IMG/VR virus record: IMGVR_UViG_3300046387_000063
Span: 1 to 44,824 of that record
Length of the DNA stretch: 44,824 bases
From: a virus
Strand: one strand, 5' to 3'
The notes under the pieces are model-generated. The model made no database searches. It had not been told where the DNA came from and worked only from the letters and a program-made list of their open reading frames with translations. The position numbers and the translations under genes are program-made. Below, one piece after another: positions 1 through 9,600 of the stretch; position 1 is the stretch's first letter, and every line of letters begins with the position of its first letter.

Positions 1-1
1 A

Positions 2-223
2 AACTCTTTTATTGAAAACTCTACTGGTGCATTAAAGATTGCAACCGAAACCTCTGGTATTGCAGTTACAATTGGACACACAACATCAGAAGTTACAATC
101 GGAGATAATTTAAATATAACTGGAACACTTTCATTAGCTGGTACAGCAATTACAAAAACAGCAGCACAAATAAATACTTCTGCAACAACTGGATTAGCGG
201 TTGCAGTTGCAGTTGCATTATAA
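2..223 (+). CDS. 3' end of a fibre-like structural protein (partial)
   Basis: An open frame enters from the left edge and stops at 221-223, leaving 73 visible codons. The residues are rich in Thr, Ala, Ile and Gly with short beta-type repeats, as in the other fibre-like proteins of this locus. It ends in an alternating Ala/hydrophobic tail (AVAVAVAL) that resembles the ends of the 464-aa (13638) and 601-aa (21225) proteins. No start is visible, so length and anchor domain are unknown. A late-promoter octamer overlaps its stop codon, so it is probably the last gene of its transcription unit. Its role as a virion fibre or adhesin component is inferred from composition and neighbours. Confidence 0.75.
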   Translation, partial: NSFIENSTGALKIATETSGIAVTIGHTTSEVTIGDNLNITGTLSLAGTAITKTAAQINTSATTGLAVAVAVAL

Positions 224-226
224 ATA
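219..226 (+). promoter_or_regulatory. T4-type late promoter (TATAAATA)
   Basis: An exact TATAAATA octamer lies 16 nt before the ATG at 243 and overlaps the stop of the preceding gene. This is the -10-only late promoter recognised in T4 by RNA polymerase carrying gp55, and gp55 is encoded at 40919. Confidence 0.75.
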
Positions 227-242
227 GGACAAAGGAAGAAAT

Positions 243-569
243 ATGGCACAAGATTTTGAAAGAAACATTGCAAGAAATATAGGAACATCTGCATCAACTA
301 TTTTTACTGCTGATAGTGATGATGCTGTCGTAGGAATTAATCTTGCAAATGTTACATCTAATCAAATTAAAGCAAGTGTCTTTATAACAAGTAGTAGTGC
401 AGATTATTATCTTGTAAAAGATGCACCTATCCCTGCTTCATCAGCATTACAAATTTTAGATGGTGGTGCAAAGTTTGTTCTTCAAAGTGGAGATGCACTT
501 AAAGTTCAGTCAGATACAGCTAGTTCAATTGATGCTTGGATTTCAAGAGTTGATTCAATTAGTGAATAG
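243..569 (+). CDS. Small virion-type protein, paralogue of the protein at 15064
   Basis: 108 aa with no family I can name. It aligns with the 121-aa protein at 15064. Shared features are a VxGxxLxN stretch near residue 30, a central KD-x-PIP-xxS-x-L motif, and a closing VLxxGDxLxV stretch. The pattern suggests a small all-beta domain. Both paralogues are first genes behind a TATAAATA octamer and both are followed closely by a fibre gene beginning MPYIG. The start has a purine-rich ribosome site (AGGAAGAA). A structural role, perhaps a fibre-attachment or capping subunit, is inferred only from this pairing and the beta-rich composition. There is no signal peptide or membrane segment. Confidence 0.8.
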   Translation: MAQDFERNIARNIGTSASTIFTADSDDAVVGINLANVTSNQIKASVFITSSSADYYLVKDAPIPASSALQILDGGAKFVLQSGDALKVQSDTASSIDAWISRVDSISE

Positions 570-578
570 GAGTAATTA

Positions 579-3200
579 ATGCCTTACATAGGAAGTTCAA
601 TCGCTACAAATTATGGATCAACCATTAGAGATAACTTTACTGGTGATGGTAGTGCGACTGCATTTACTCTTTCAAGAAACGCAACAAGCGAAAATGATTT
701 AGAGGTTTTTATTGGAAACGTAAGACAACAGCCAGGAAGTGCATATACTGTTTCTGCAAACACTCTTACATTTACTGGTACTCCAGCAAACGGAGAAGTT
801 ATTTATGTCGTGCATCAAGGTGGTGCATTACAAACTGTAAAAGCTCCAGTAGATCATGGTTCAAGAGATTTTCGTTTATCTGGAGATGGTCAAAAGATTT
901 CTTTTGGTGTAGACAATGATGTAACAATGACTCATGTTACAGATAGTGGTATCGCATTTAAAAATGCAAACACTACTGACGATAAACCATTTACTTTAGT
1001 TTTACAAACTGGTGAAACAGATATTGCTGCAAGTGATAAACTTGGTGTTATTAATTTCCAAGCACCAGACGAAGCAACTGGTACAGATGCAATCCTTGTT
1101 GCTGCTGGTATAGAGGCAGTATCAGAGGGTGACTTTAGTGCATCAAGTAATGCAACAAAGTTATCTTTTTTAACTGGTTCAAGTGGAACTGCAACTGAAA
1201 AAATGTCAATATCCTCTGGTGGTAATGTTGCTGTTTCTGGTAACATGACTGTGGGTGGTAACTTAGATGTTACTGGTACAGTAAGTTTTAGTGAGAACAA
1301 TGTAACAGATGTTGGTATTATGAGTTTGGATACTCTTAGAGGTGATGCAGATACAGATACTTCAATATCTTTTTCTAATGATAATACAATGGTATTTGCA
1401 ACTGGTGGGTCAACTGCATTAACACTAGATGGTTCACAGAATACAACACTAGCAGGAACACTAACTGCTGTAACTTCTATCGGTATTGGTAGTGCAGTAC
1501 TAACTGAAGCAGAAATGGAAATGCTTGATGGTATTACTGCTGGAACTGCAGCTGCAAATAAAGCAGTAGTTCTTGATGGAAGTAAAAACATTGCGACAAT
1601 TGGAACTATTGGTTCTGGTAACATTACATCAAGTGGTACAATACAAGGTACAACAATTACTGCAACAACGGCCTTTGTTCCAGATGCATCAGACGGAGCT
1701 GCATTAGGAACAAGTTCTTTAGAGTTCTCTGATTTATTTCTCGCAGATGGGGCTGTTATTAATTTTGGTGCAGACCAAGATATTAATATTACTCATGTTG
1801 CTGATACTGGTCTTACTACAAATGCAGACTTTACTGTAGGAGATGACTTATTTGTTTCTGGTGGTCTTATTGACCTTAAAACAAATAGTGGTTCTGTTGC
1901 AACAATAAAGTTTTATTGTGAATCTGGTAACGCACACGCACAATCACTCGTAGCTGCACCACACTCTGAAGGTGCAACAAACACTCTTACTTTGCCAGGC
2001 ACAGGTGGAGATGCTCGTTTAGTATCAACATCTTCAACTGCAACTCTTACAAACAAAACACTTACAACTCCAGTAATCGCAGAGATTACCTCTGGTTCAA
2101 CTATAACATTAAATGCAACCACAGATATTGTTTTAGATGCTGATGGTGCCAATGTTACATTTAAAGACAATGGTACATCTATACTTGATATAGCTAATAA
2201 CTCTAGTGATGTCGAACTTACTGTAAGTGTAGCAGATAAAAATTTTAAAGTAAAAGGTACAGATGGTTCAAGTGCAATTACTGCTCTTGACATTGATATG
2301 GCTTTAGTTGGACAGGCTACATTTAGTGGTGCAGTAATTGCTGGTGGTGCAATAACTGGTGGTGGACTTTTAACTACTGGTGGTAACATTGTAATTCCTG
2401 ATGCTGGTACAATAGGTTCTGCCTCTGACACAGATGCAATTTCTATTTCTTCTGGTGGTGTGGTAAACATCTCTGCAACTACTGCTTCAACTAACTCAAC
2501 CTCTGGTGCATTGACAGTTGCTGGTGGTGCTGGTGTTGCTGCAGACCTATCAGTAGGAGATGACCTTAGACTTATATCAGATGGTGCAATTTTAAGTTTT
2601 GGTGCAGATGGTGATATTACTGTTACACACTCAGCTGATACTGGATTGACAACTAACGGAACATTTACTGGAACATCATTAATTGCAACAACTTCATTCT
2701 TACCAGATGCAAACGCTGGTGCAGATATTGGTACAACAAGTTTAGGTTTCGGTGATGTTTATATTGCAGACGATAAAAAGATTCAATTCGGTAATGACCA
2801 AGATGCAACTATAGAATATGATGAAGATGGTACTGATAAATTATCAATCGCTGGTGCTCAAGTTGTTTTTGGTAAATCAGTTCTTGGTTCAGTACAAACT
2901 GCAAATGCAACTGGAAGTACAACTCTAGACTTTGCAACATATCAAAATTTTCTATTGACTGCAACTGGTAATGTAACTTTGGCAAATCCAACAACTGAAA
3001 CTGTCGGTCAGTCTGGATATATAGTAATTAAACAAGATGGTACTGGAAGTAGAACATTATCAATAGGTACACAATACGTTACAGTTGGAGATGCAGCATA
3101 TGCTCTTTCAACTGCTGCAAACGCAATTGACCTCATTCCATATGTCGTTCAGGCAGATGGTGTTATACTTCTTGGAAATCCATCACTTGCTTTTGCATAA
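579..3200 (+). CDS. Large repeat-rich tail fibre/adhesin (MPYIG family)
   Basis: 873 aa. The N-terminal ~85 residues (MPYIG start, then FTGDGSATAFTL and an FIGNVRQQPGSAYTV stretch) match the N-termini of the proteins at 6649, 15431 and 18195, so this is probably the virion-anchoring domain. The rest is Gly/Thr/Ser/Ala-rich beta sequence built from modules found elsewhere in the locus: FQAPDE...AILV near residue 160, QGTTITATTAF-VPDASDG near 355, VIPDAG-x-IGSASD near 605, and a diverged VPDANAGAD copy near 708. TLTNKTL, a common phage-fibre motif, is also present. I see no S74 chaperone domain at its C-terminus. It likely assembles as a trimeric fibre that contacts the host surface. Trimerisation and receptor are inferred. 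Confidence 0.82.
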   Translation: MPYIGSSIATNYGSTIRDNFTGDGSATAFTLSRNATSENDLEVFIGNVRQQPGSAYTVSANTLTFTGTPANGEVIYVVHQGGALQTVKAPVDHGSRDFRLSGDGQKISFGVDNDVTMTHVTDSGIAFKNANTTDDKPFTLVLQTGETDIAASDKLGVINFQAPDEATGTDAILVAAGIEAVSEGDFSASSNATKLSFLTGSSGTATEKMSISSGGNVAVSGNMTVGGNLDVTGTVSFSENNVTDVGIMSLDTLRGDADTDTSISFSNDNTMVFATGGSTALTLDGSQNTTLAGTLTAVTSIGIGSAVLTEAEMEMLDGITAGTAAANKAVVLDGSKNIATIGTIGSGNITSSGTIQGTTITATTAFVPDASDGAALGTSSLEFSDLFLADGAVINFGADQDINITHVADTGLTTNADFTVGDDLFVSGGLIDLKTNSGSVATIKFYCESGNAHAQSLVAAPHSEGATNTLTLPGTGGDARLVSTSSTATLTNKTLTTPVIAEITSGSTITLNATTDIVLDADGANVTFKDNGTSILDIANNSSDVELTVSVADKNFKVKGTDGSSAITALDIDMALVGQATFSGAVIAGGAITGGGLLTTGGNIVIPDAGTIGSASDTDAISISSGGVVNISATTASTNSTSGALTVAGGAGVAADLSVGDDLRLISDGAILSFGADGDITVTHSADTGLTTNGTFTGTSLIATTSFLPDANAGADIGTTSLGFGDVYIADDKKIQFGNDQDATIEYDEDGTDKLSIAGAQVVFGKSVLGSVQTANATGSTTLDFATYQNFLLTATGNVTLANPTTETVGQSGYIVIKQDGTGSRTLSIGTQYVTVGDAAYALSTAANAIDLIPYVVQADGVILLGNPSLAFA

Positions 3201-3209
3201 GGATATAAC

Positions 3210-5771
3210 ATGAGTAATTTTGGAGACCACCCAGCAGGATTTTTTGGAGATAGTTCATTTTACAATGGAGTTGCTACAAACTCATTGAGATTAGATAAAG
3301 CTAGTAGTGCATACTTATATAGAACCCCATCAAGTGCAACTAATAGAAAAACATTTACTGTTAGCTTTTGGTATAAAACATCAATAGTTTTTGCTTCTAC
3401 AGCTAGTGACCAAAACAATCCTATATTCTATGCTGGTGCTGTAGGAACATCTCCAGTTTTTGCATTAAATGTGTCTGCTCAAGGTCAAGGAGCTACATCT
3501 GATACTCTAAATGAGATGCAATATTATGACTATGACAATGATGACGCTACAGACTATGGTTTAGAAACTAATAGTTCTTTTGCAGACCCATCAGCTTGGT
3601 ATCACCTAGTTTGGGCATTTGATACGACACAAGGTACAGAAGCAAACAGAGTAAAAGTTTATATAAATGGTGTACAACGTGCTTACACCGATATGAATCA
3701 ACATCATGGTGCAGTCGTACAAAATCGTGATCTTCAAATAAATGATGCACATCCACATTGGATTGGTAGAAATATTAATACAACCTCAAGATATATGAAT
3801 GGGTATTTAGCAGATTTTAACTTTATTGATGGTACACAATATGATGCTTCATATTTTGGTGAATTTAAAAATGGTATATGGATTCCAAAAGAGCCTAGTG
3901 TAACTTACGGAACAAATGGTTTTAGATTACAATTTAAAAACACAAGTGTAGGTAGTGGTTCATCAAGCACAATAGGTGCAGATACAAGTGGTAACAATAA
4001 TCATTTTACATCTAGTGGTATAGTCGCATCTGATTGTGCCATGCCTGATAGTCCAGAGAATAATTTTTGTACATTAAATCCATTAGACAATGATGGTAAT
4101 ACACGAACTGGACTTGGATTAACTGAAGGCAGTTTAAAAGGAGCATCAACTGTTAATGGTTGGGATAACGTCAGAAGCACTTTTACCATGCCTACTGGTA
4201 AATGGTACGTTGAACTTTTATCAACCTCTGGTATTGGTAATGGTAATTCACACTTTGCAATAATGCCTTCAGAAGATGCTATGGACTTTGGAGTCTCGTT
4301 AGGGTCAAATTTTCTAGGTTGGACTTCAACAGTTTGGGCATATTCTAGTAATGGTGGTTGGTATAACAACTATGCTGGAACTTCTAGTGCAGGCCAAGCA
4401 GGGTCAGATTCTACTAAATGGGCTGCTGATGCTATTGTAGCCTTAACTTTTGATGGTTCAACTTTGAAATTCTATAAGAATAATTCATTGATTCATACTA
4501 TAGGTTCAATACCAAGTGCAGACTATGCTATTGCAATAGGCTTTTATGATACTGATGAAAGTGGAATAATAAATTTTGGACAAGACAGTTCTTTTGCAGG
4601 AGCAGTAACAGCACAAGGCAACACAGATGCAAATGGTATAGGTGACTTTTACTATGAACCACCATCAGGCTTTCTAGCATTATGTTCAGCTAACCTACCA
4701 GAACCAACCATAGGGCCGAACTCTGCTACACAATCTGATGATTATTTTAAAACAGCTCTTTATACTGGTACTGGTTCTAGTGGAAATGCAATTAATACTG
4801 TAGGTTTTCAAACAGATTGGTTATGGATTAAAAGAAGAAATGGTGCAACATCACATAGACTTATAGATTCATCAAGAGGTGTTGATAGATATCTTTCATC
4901 TGATACAACAAATGCAGAAGATGATGCAACTGGTATTTTTACAAGTTTTGATAGTAATGGTTTTACAGTTGAAGGAACTGCTAATGCAACTAATGGTAAT
5001 AATAACCCCTATGTTTCTTGGAACTGGAAAGTAAATGGTGGCACAACAACTACTAATGATGCAAGTTCAACTGGTGTAGGAACTATAGATAGTGTAATAC
5101 AAGCAAATGCCACAGCAGGATTTAGTATTGTAACTTATACTGGTACTGGTAGCAATGGTACTATTGCACATGGATTAGGTGTTGCACCAGAAATGGTTTG
5201 GGTCAAATGCAGAAGTAGTTCTGGTGATTGGGCAGTTTATAGAACAGATATGCACGCCGTATCTGCAGCAAATAATTTACGTCTACACAGCAGTGCTGCT
5301 GTTTATTCTGCAGCTACAATGTGGAATAGCACAGCATCTACATCTACTGTATTTTCTGTTGGAACAAATTCAGATTCAAATGCTAGTTCTAGAACCTATG
5401 TTGCTTATTGTTTTGCAAGCATAGAAGGTTACTCTAAGGTAGGCAGTTATACTGGAAATGGAAATAATGATGGGCCTTTTGTCTCTACTGGATTTAAACC
5501 TGCTTGGGTTTTGATTAAAAATACTGCAAGAAGTGCTGATTGGAGAATAAATGATATTACAAGACAGGACAGAAATAATGCTGGTTATAGTAGTGCTCAT
5601 CTTTTACTTGCAAATTCAAATTCAGCAGAAATAACAAATGAATATGATATAGATTTTTTATCTAATGGGTTTAAATTAAGAAGTAGTGATGTTTATGAAA
5701 ATGGTAGTGGTGAACTATTTGTATATATGGCATTTGCCGAAGCACCATTTAAGTATTCAAATGCTCACTAA
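3210..5771 (+). CDS. LamG/SPRY-domain adhesin with three C-terminal repeats
   Basis: 853 aa. Residues ~25-225 look like a concanavalin/LamG lectin fold (FTVSFWYKTS, WYHLVWAFD, VKVYINGVQ). Residues ~325-460 look like a SPRY domain (GKWYVELLS, LTFDGSTLKFYKN, then YAIAIGFYD). The C-terminal third carries three diverged repeats near residues 511, 640 and 741. Each has a YTGTGS-like start and a hydrophobic W-x-x-I/V-K core, resembling the DUF7483-type repeats of marine phage proteins. It follows the 873-aa fibre by 9 nt with an AAGGAT ribosome site, so it is probably co-transcribed. Domain make-up points to carbohydrate or protein recognition at the tail tip. The ligand is unknown. Domain names are from memory of family patterns. 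Confidence 0.8.
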   Translation: MSNFGDHPAGFFGDSSFYNGVATNSLRLDKASSAYLYRTPSSATNRKTFTVSFWYKTSIVFASTASDQNNPIFYAGAVGTSPVFALNVSAQGQGATSDTLNEMQYYDYDNDDATDYGLETNSSFADPSAWYHLVWAFDTTQGTEANRVKVYINGVQRAYTDMNQHHGAVVQNRDLQINDAHPHWIGRNINTTSRYMNGYLADFNFIDGTQYDASYFGEFKNGIWIPKEPSVTYGTNGFRLQFKNTSVGSGSSSTIGADTSGNNNHFTSSGIVASDCAMPDSPENNFCTLNPLDNDGNTRTGLGLTEGSLKGASTVNGWDNVRSTFTMPTGKWYVELLSTSGIGNGNSHFAIMPSEDAMDFGVSLGSNFLGWTSTVWAYSSNGGWYNNYAGTSSAGQAGSDSTKWAADAIVALTFDGSTLKFYKNNSLIHTIGSIPSADYAIAIGFYDTDESGIINFGQDSSFAGAVTAQGNTDANGIGDFYYEPPSGFLALCSANLPEPTIGPNSATQSDDYFKTALYTGTGSSGNAINTVGFQTDWLWIKRRNGATSHRLIDSSRGVDRYLSSDTTNAEDDATGIFTSFDSNGFTVEGTANATNGNNNPYVSWNWKVNGGTTTTNDASSTGVGTIDSVIQANATAGFSIVTYTGTGSNGTIAHGLGVAPEMVWVKCRSSSGDWAVYRTDMHAVSAANNLRLHSSAAVYSAATMWNSTASTSTVFSVGTNSDSNASSRTYVAYCFASIEGYSKVGSYTGNGNNDGPFVSTGFKPAWVLIKNTARSADWRINDITRQDRNNAGYSSAHLLLANSNSAEITNEYDIDFLSNGFKLRSSDVYENGSGELFVYMAFAEAPFKYSNAH

Positions 5772-5777
5772 AAGTCT

Positions 5778-5785
5778 TATAAATA
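5778..5785 (+). promoter_or_regulatory. T4-type late promoter (TATAAATA)
   Basis: An exact octamer in the 39-nt gap after the LamG/SPRY gene, 25 nt before the ATG at 5811. A good ribosome site (TTAGGAGAA) lies between. Confidence 0.75.
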
Positions 5786-5810
5786 TAAGAAAAGAATTAG
5801 GAGAACAATA

Positions 5811-6626
5811 ATGCCTTGGAAAACAGCAGATGGAACATACCTCAAAGAAGGTAGAGGCTGGACAGATAGTGACGGCATTAAACATCCATCTAATTGGATA
5901 ATATGGTCTGAAGATTATAAAAAGAATACAATGAATCTTACATGGGAAGAACCATTAGAGCCATTCGATAGTTTTTATTATTTGGGTTGGAACTCTGATG
6001 GAGATGCATTACTACCAAAACCAGTTGCAGATTTAAAAACAACTTTAGTATCACAAGCAAAACAAATGTCAGCAAATATGCTTTCAGATTCAGATTGGTA
6101 TGTTGTTCGCAAGACTGAAACTGATGTTGCAGTTCCAGCAGAGATTACTGCATACAGAACTGCCGTAAGAACAAACTATGGTTCACTCAAAACTGCAATT
6201 AATGATGCCTCTGATATTGCTGGATTACAAGCAATATATACATCAACTGATGGTGCATCATCAACTGCAAAAGAAATAGATGCAACAAAGTCAAGTGTCG
6301 TAAGTACTTCTGGAAATACAATTACAATTGCAAATCATGGTTTTGTAGATGACGAACAAGTTTACTATGATGTAGGATTAAACTCTGATGATGAAAATGC
6401 AGCAGTCATAGGTGGTCTTAAAAATGAATCCTCTTACTTTGTACACTCTGCGACAACAAATACATTTAAACTTTCTGAATCACATAGTAACTGTGGAGAT
6501 GCAGCTGTGGTATCATTAACTGGACTATCTTCAGATGGTACAAAACAAACATTCACTTCACGAGGTAAACCAGGCAAAGGTCAAACATGGCCCGATAATC
6601 GTATGCCGAAGTATGATGGTGCATAA
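5811..6626 (+). CDS. Tail fibre-associated structural protein
   Basis: 271 aa in three visible parts. Residues 1-70 are Trp-rich (KEGRGWTDSDG, SNWIIWSEDY). Residues ~75-140 resemble the helical region of phage tail-fibre-assembly and XkdW-like proteins (SDSDWYVVRKTE, then a YRTAVRTNY segment). Residues ~150-240 match a small beta domain widespread in phage structural proteins (IANHGFVDDEQVYYD ... SSYFVHSATTNTFKL). It sits alone behind a late octamer and before the 1180-aa fibre gene. It is most likely a virion component or assembly factor for a neighbouring fibre. The exact role is not determinable from sequence. Confidence 0.75.
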   Translation: MPWKTADGTYLKEGRGWTDSDGIKHPSNWIIWSEDYKKNTMNLTWEEPLEPFDSFYYLGWNSDGDALLPKPVADLKTTLVSQAKQMSANMLSDSDWYVVRKTETDVAVPAEITAYRTAVRTNYGSLKTAINDASDIAGLQAIYTSTDGASSTAKEIDATKSSVVSTSGNTITIANHGFVDDEQVYYDVGLNSDDENAAVIGGLKNESSYFVHSATTNTFKLSESHSNCGDAAVVSLTGLSSDGTKQTFTSRGKPGKGQTWPDNRMPKYDGA

Positions 6627-6629
6627 ATA
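6622..6629 (+). promoter_or_regulatory. Variant late promoter (CATAAATA)
   Basis: CATAAATA overlaps the stop of the 271-aa gene and lies 19 nt before the ATG at 6649. It differs from the T4 late octamer at the first base. Position and spacing match the exact copies, so it is probably functional but weaker evidence. Confidence 0.45.
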
Positions 6630-6648
6630 AATAAAAAAGGATTAAGGT

Positions 6649-9600
6649 ATGCCATATATTGGAAAAAGTACAGACGGATTTGGAATCAGAGAAAGATTTA
6701 CTTATGTAGTTTCTGCTGGTGCAACATCTATTAGTGGTGCAGATGCAAACGGAAGAACTCTTACATTTGAAGACCCAGAATACGTTGACGTTTTTTTAAA
6801 TGGTGTTCGTCTTAAAAAAGATACAGACTATAATTTAAATACTGCGAATACTATTTCTAGTCTTGCGGCTCTTGTTGCAGATGATGAGATAGAAGTAATT
6901 GTCAATGACGTATTCACTCTTGCAGATATGGTAAGTGCAAACAATGGTGGTGACTTTCGTGGTAATATTGCAATCGCAAAAGATAGTGGAGTTTTATCTT
7001 TTGGTTTAGATAAAGAGATTACACTAACTCATAGTGCTGATGCTGGACTGATATTAAAACACGCTGCAACAGCAGATGATTCGTTTCCTAATCTTCTTCT
7101 TCAAACTGGTGATACTGATATTGCAGTCAATGATGTATTAGGTAGTATACAGTTTCAAGCACCAGACGAGGGTACTGGAACAGATGCGATACTCGTTGGT
7201 GCTGCAATCCAAGCAATATCAGAGGGTGACTTTAGTTCCTCAAATAATGCAACAAAATTAAGTTTTCAAACTGGTGCATCTGAAGCTGCAGCAGAAAAGA
7301 TGTCTTTGAGTTCTGCTGGTGTTCTTACTGTTTCAAGTAATATTGTAAGTAGTGGTACTATTACTGGTGGGGGTTTACTCACAACTGGTGGAAGTATTGT
7401 TATACCAGATGATGGTAATATTGGTTCTGCAAGTGATACAAATGCAATCGCAATATCTTCTGCTGGTGTTGTTACTATATCTACAAATACAGATGCAACG
7501 AACTCTACAAGTGGTGCTTTGGTTGCACATTCTGCTGGATTTGCAGATGATGTTTATGTGGGTGATGGACTTTTTGTTACTGGTGCGATTACTGGTTCTG
7601 GTGCAGTTCAAGGTACGACAATAACTGCAACTACTGCTTTCGTTCCAGATGCAAGTGATGGAGCCGCACTTGGTACAACCTCACTAGAATTTAGTGATTT
7701 GTTTCTTGCTGATGGTGCTGTTATTAACTTTGGTGCAGACCAAGATATCAATATCACTCATGTTGCAGACACAGGATTAACAACAAACGGATCATTTACT
7801 GCAAGTGGAACAATGCAAGGTACAACGATTACTGCAACTACAGCATTTGTGCCAGACGCTTCAGATGGAGCTGCGTTAGGTTCTGCAACATTAGAGTTCT
7901 CTGACTTATTTCTTGCAGATGGTGGAGAAGTAAAGTTTGGCGCAGACCAAGACGTATTACTAAGACACGACCACAACTCTGGTCTTATCATTGATAGAAC
8001 AAATACTTCTGATAACTCTCCTACGACTTTAACACTACAAACTGCTGAAACAGATATTCAGGCAGATGATGTTATAGGTACAATTAATTTTCAGGCACCT
8101 GATGAGGGAACTGGTACAGATGCAATACTTGTTGCTGCTGGAATTGATGCAGTATCAGAGGGTGATTTCAGTTCAAGTAATAACGCAACCAAACTCGTAT
8201 TCAAAACTGCAGCTTCTGAAACTGCTTCTAGTAAAGCAACTTTAAGTTCAACTGGTGTATTTACTGCTTCAAGTAATATTATAACTGGTGGAACTTTTAG
8301 TGGTGGTAATGTAGTTATTCCAGATGCTGGTAATATTGGTTCTGCATCAGATACAGATGCTATTTCAATATCAAGTGGTGGAGTTGTTACATTTAGTCAG
8401 GCAGTTTCTGGAACTTCTGCTGACTTTGATGGTGGTATTACAGTAGACAATATAACCATAGATGGCACAGAGATAGATTTATCTAGTGGTGATTTTACAC
8501 TAGATGTGGCAGGAAATATTTTTTTAAATGCCGATGGTGGTGATATAAGGCTTGTAGATGATTCAACACAATTTGGTTTGCTTCAAAATAATTCAAGTGA
8601 TTTTGTAATTCAAAGTAGTGTTTCAAATAAAGATATACTTTTAAAAGGCAATGATGATGGTAGTGGTGTAACTGCTCTTACTCTTGATATGTCAGATGCT
8701 GGTAAAGCACTATTTAATGCTGGTGCTACTTTTGCATCAAAAGTTTCTATAACTACTGCTGATAACTCTCCACAACTAGAATTAATATCCACAGATGCAG
8801 ATGCTAATATCGGCCCTCATTTAGTTTTATATAGAAACTCTGGTAGTCCTGCTGATGCTGATTTGTTAGGAGAGGTAGATTTTAGAGGTCGTAATGATAA
8901 TAGTCAAGATGTAGACTATGTTACATTAAATGGAAAAATAATTGATGCTACTGATGGTACTGAAGATGGTCAACTCATAATACAAACTATGGAGAATGGT
9001 TCAGTTGTTAGTAAAATAGATTTTCTGCCTGGGTCAACTGTGGTTAATCAAGATGGTGCTAATGTAGATTTTCGTGTTGAGGGTAATGCAGATGCAAATC
9101 TATTTGTAGTAGATGCTGACGAAGATGCAGTACGAATTAAAACCACAAATCATTATGCTGCGTTAACAATAGAAAATGATGATGCCGGTGCTCAAGAAAG
9201 AGCTTTATATGCTTCTGTAACTGCATCAAGTGGTACAAGTGCAAACAATGTAGCTTTGTTTTCTGCAACAAATTCAAATTTTACAGGTTCAGCAGTTCGC
9301 ATACATCTTGAAAATCCAAATTCAGCCCAAAAATTGATACAATGCACAGTAACAGGTAGTAATACAGATGTATTTACTGTAGATAAAGATGGAGAATCTT
9401 TTTTTAAAAGTAATATGGGTATAAGACAAGCTGCCACCAATTCAGCATTAAGTGTTACTGAAACTGGGGGTGGTGAAACTATAGCAAACTTTAAAAATAA
9501 TGCTGGGTCAAATCCAAATGGTCTATATGTAGACTTTTCAGATGGTGCTCCAGATGATAATTCAAATTATGCTTTTAGATTTGAAGATAGCAGCACAGAT

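Noticed and set aside
932-1624. A 230-codon open frame on the minus strand inside the 873-aa fibre gene, with similar ones at 1913-2470 and 28558-29139
   Set aside because: They are antisense to repeat-rich coding sequence. The products are Val/Ser/Pro-rich mirror images with no ribosome sites or family features, and the plus-strand reading is clearly real.
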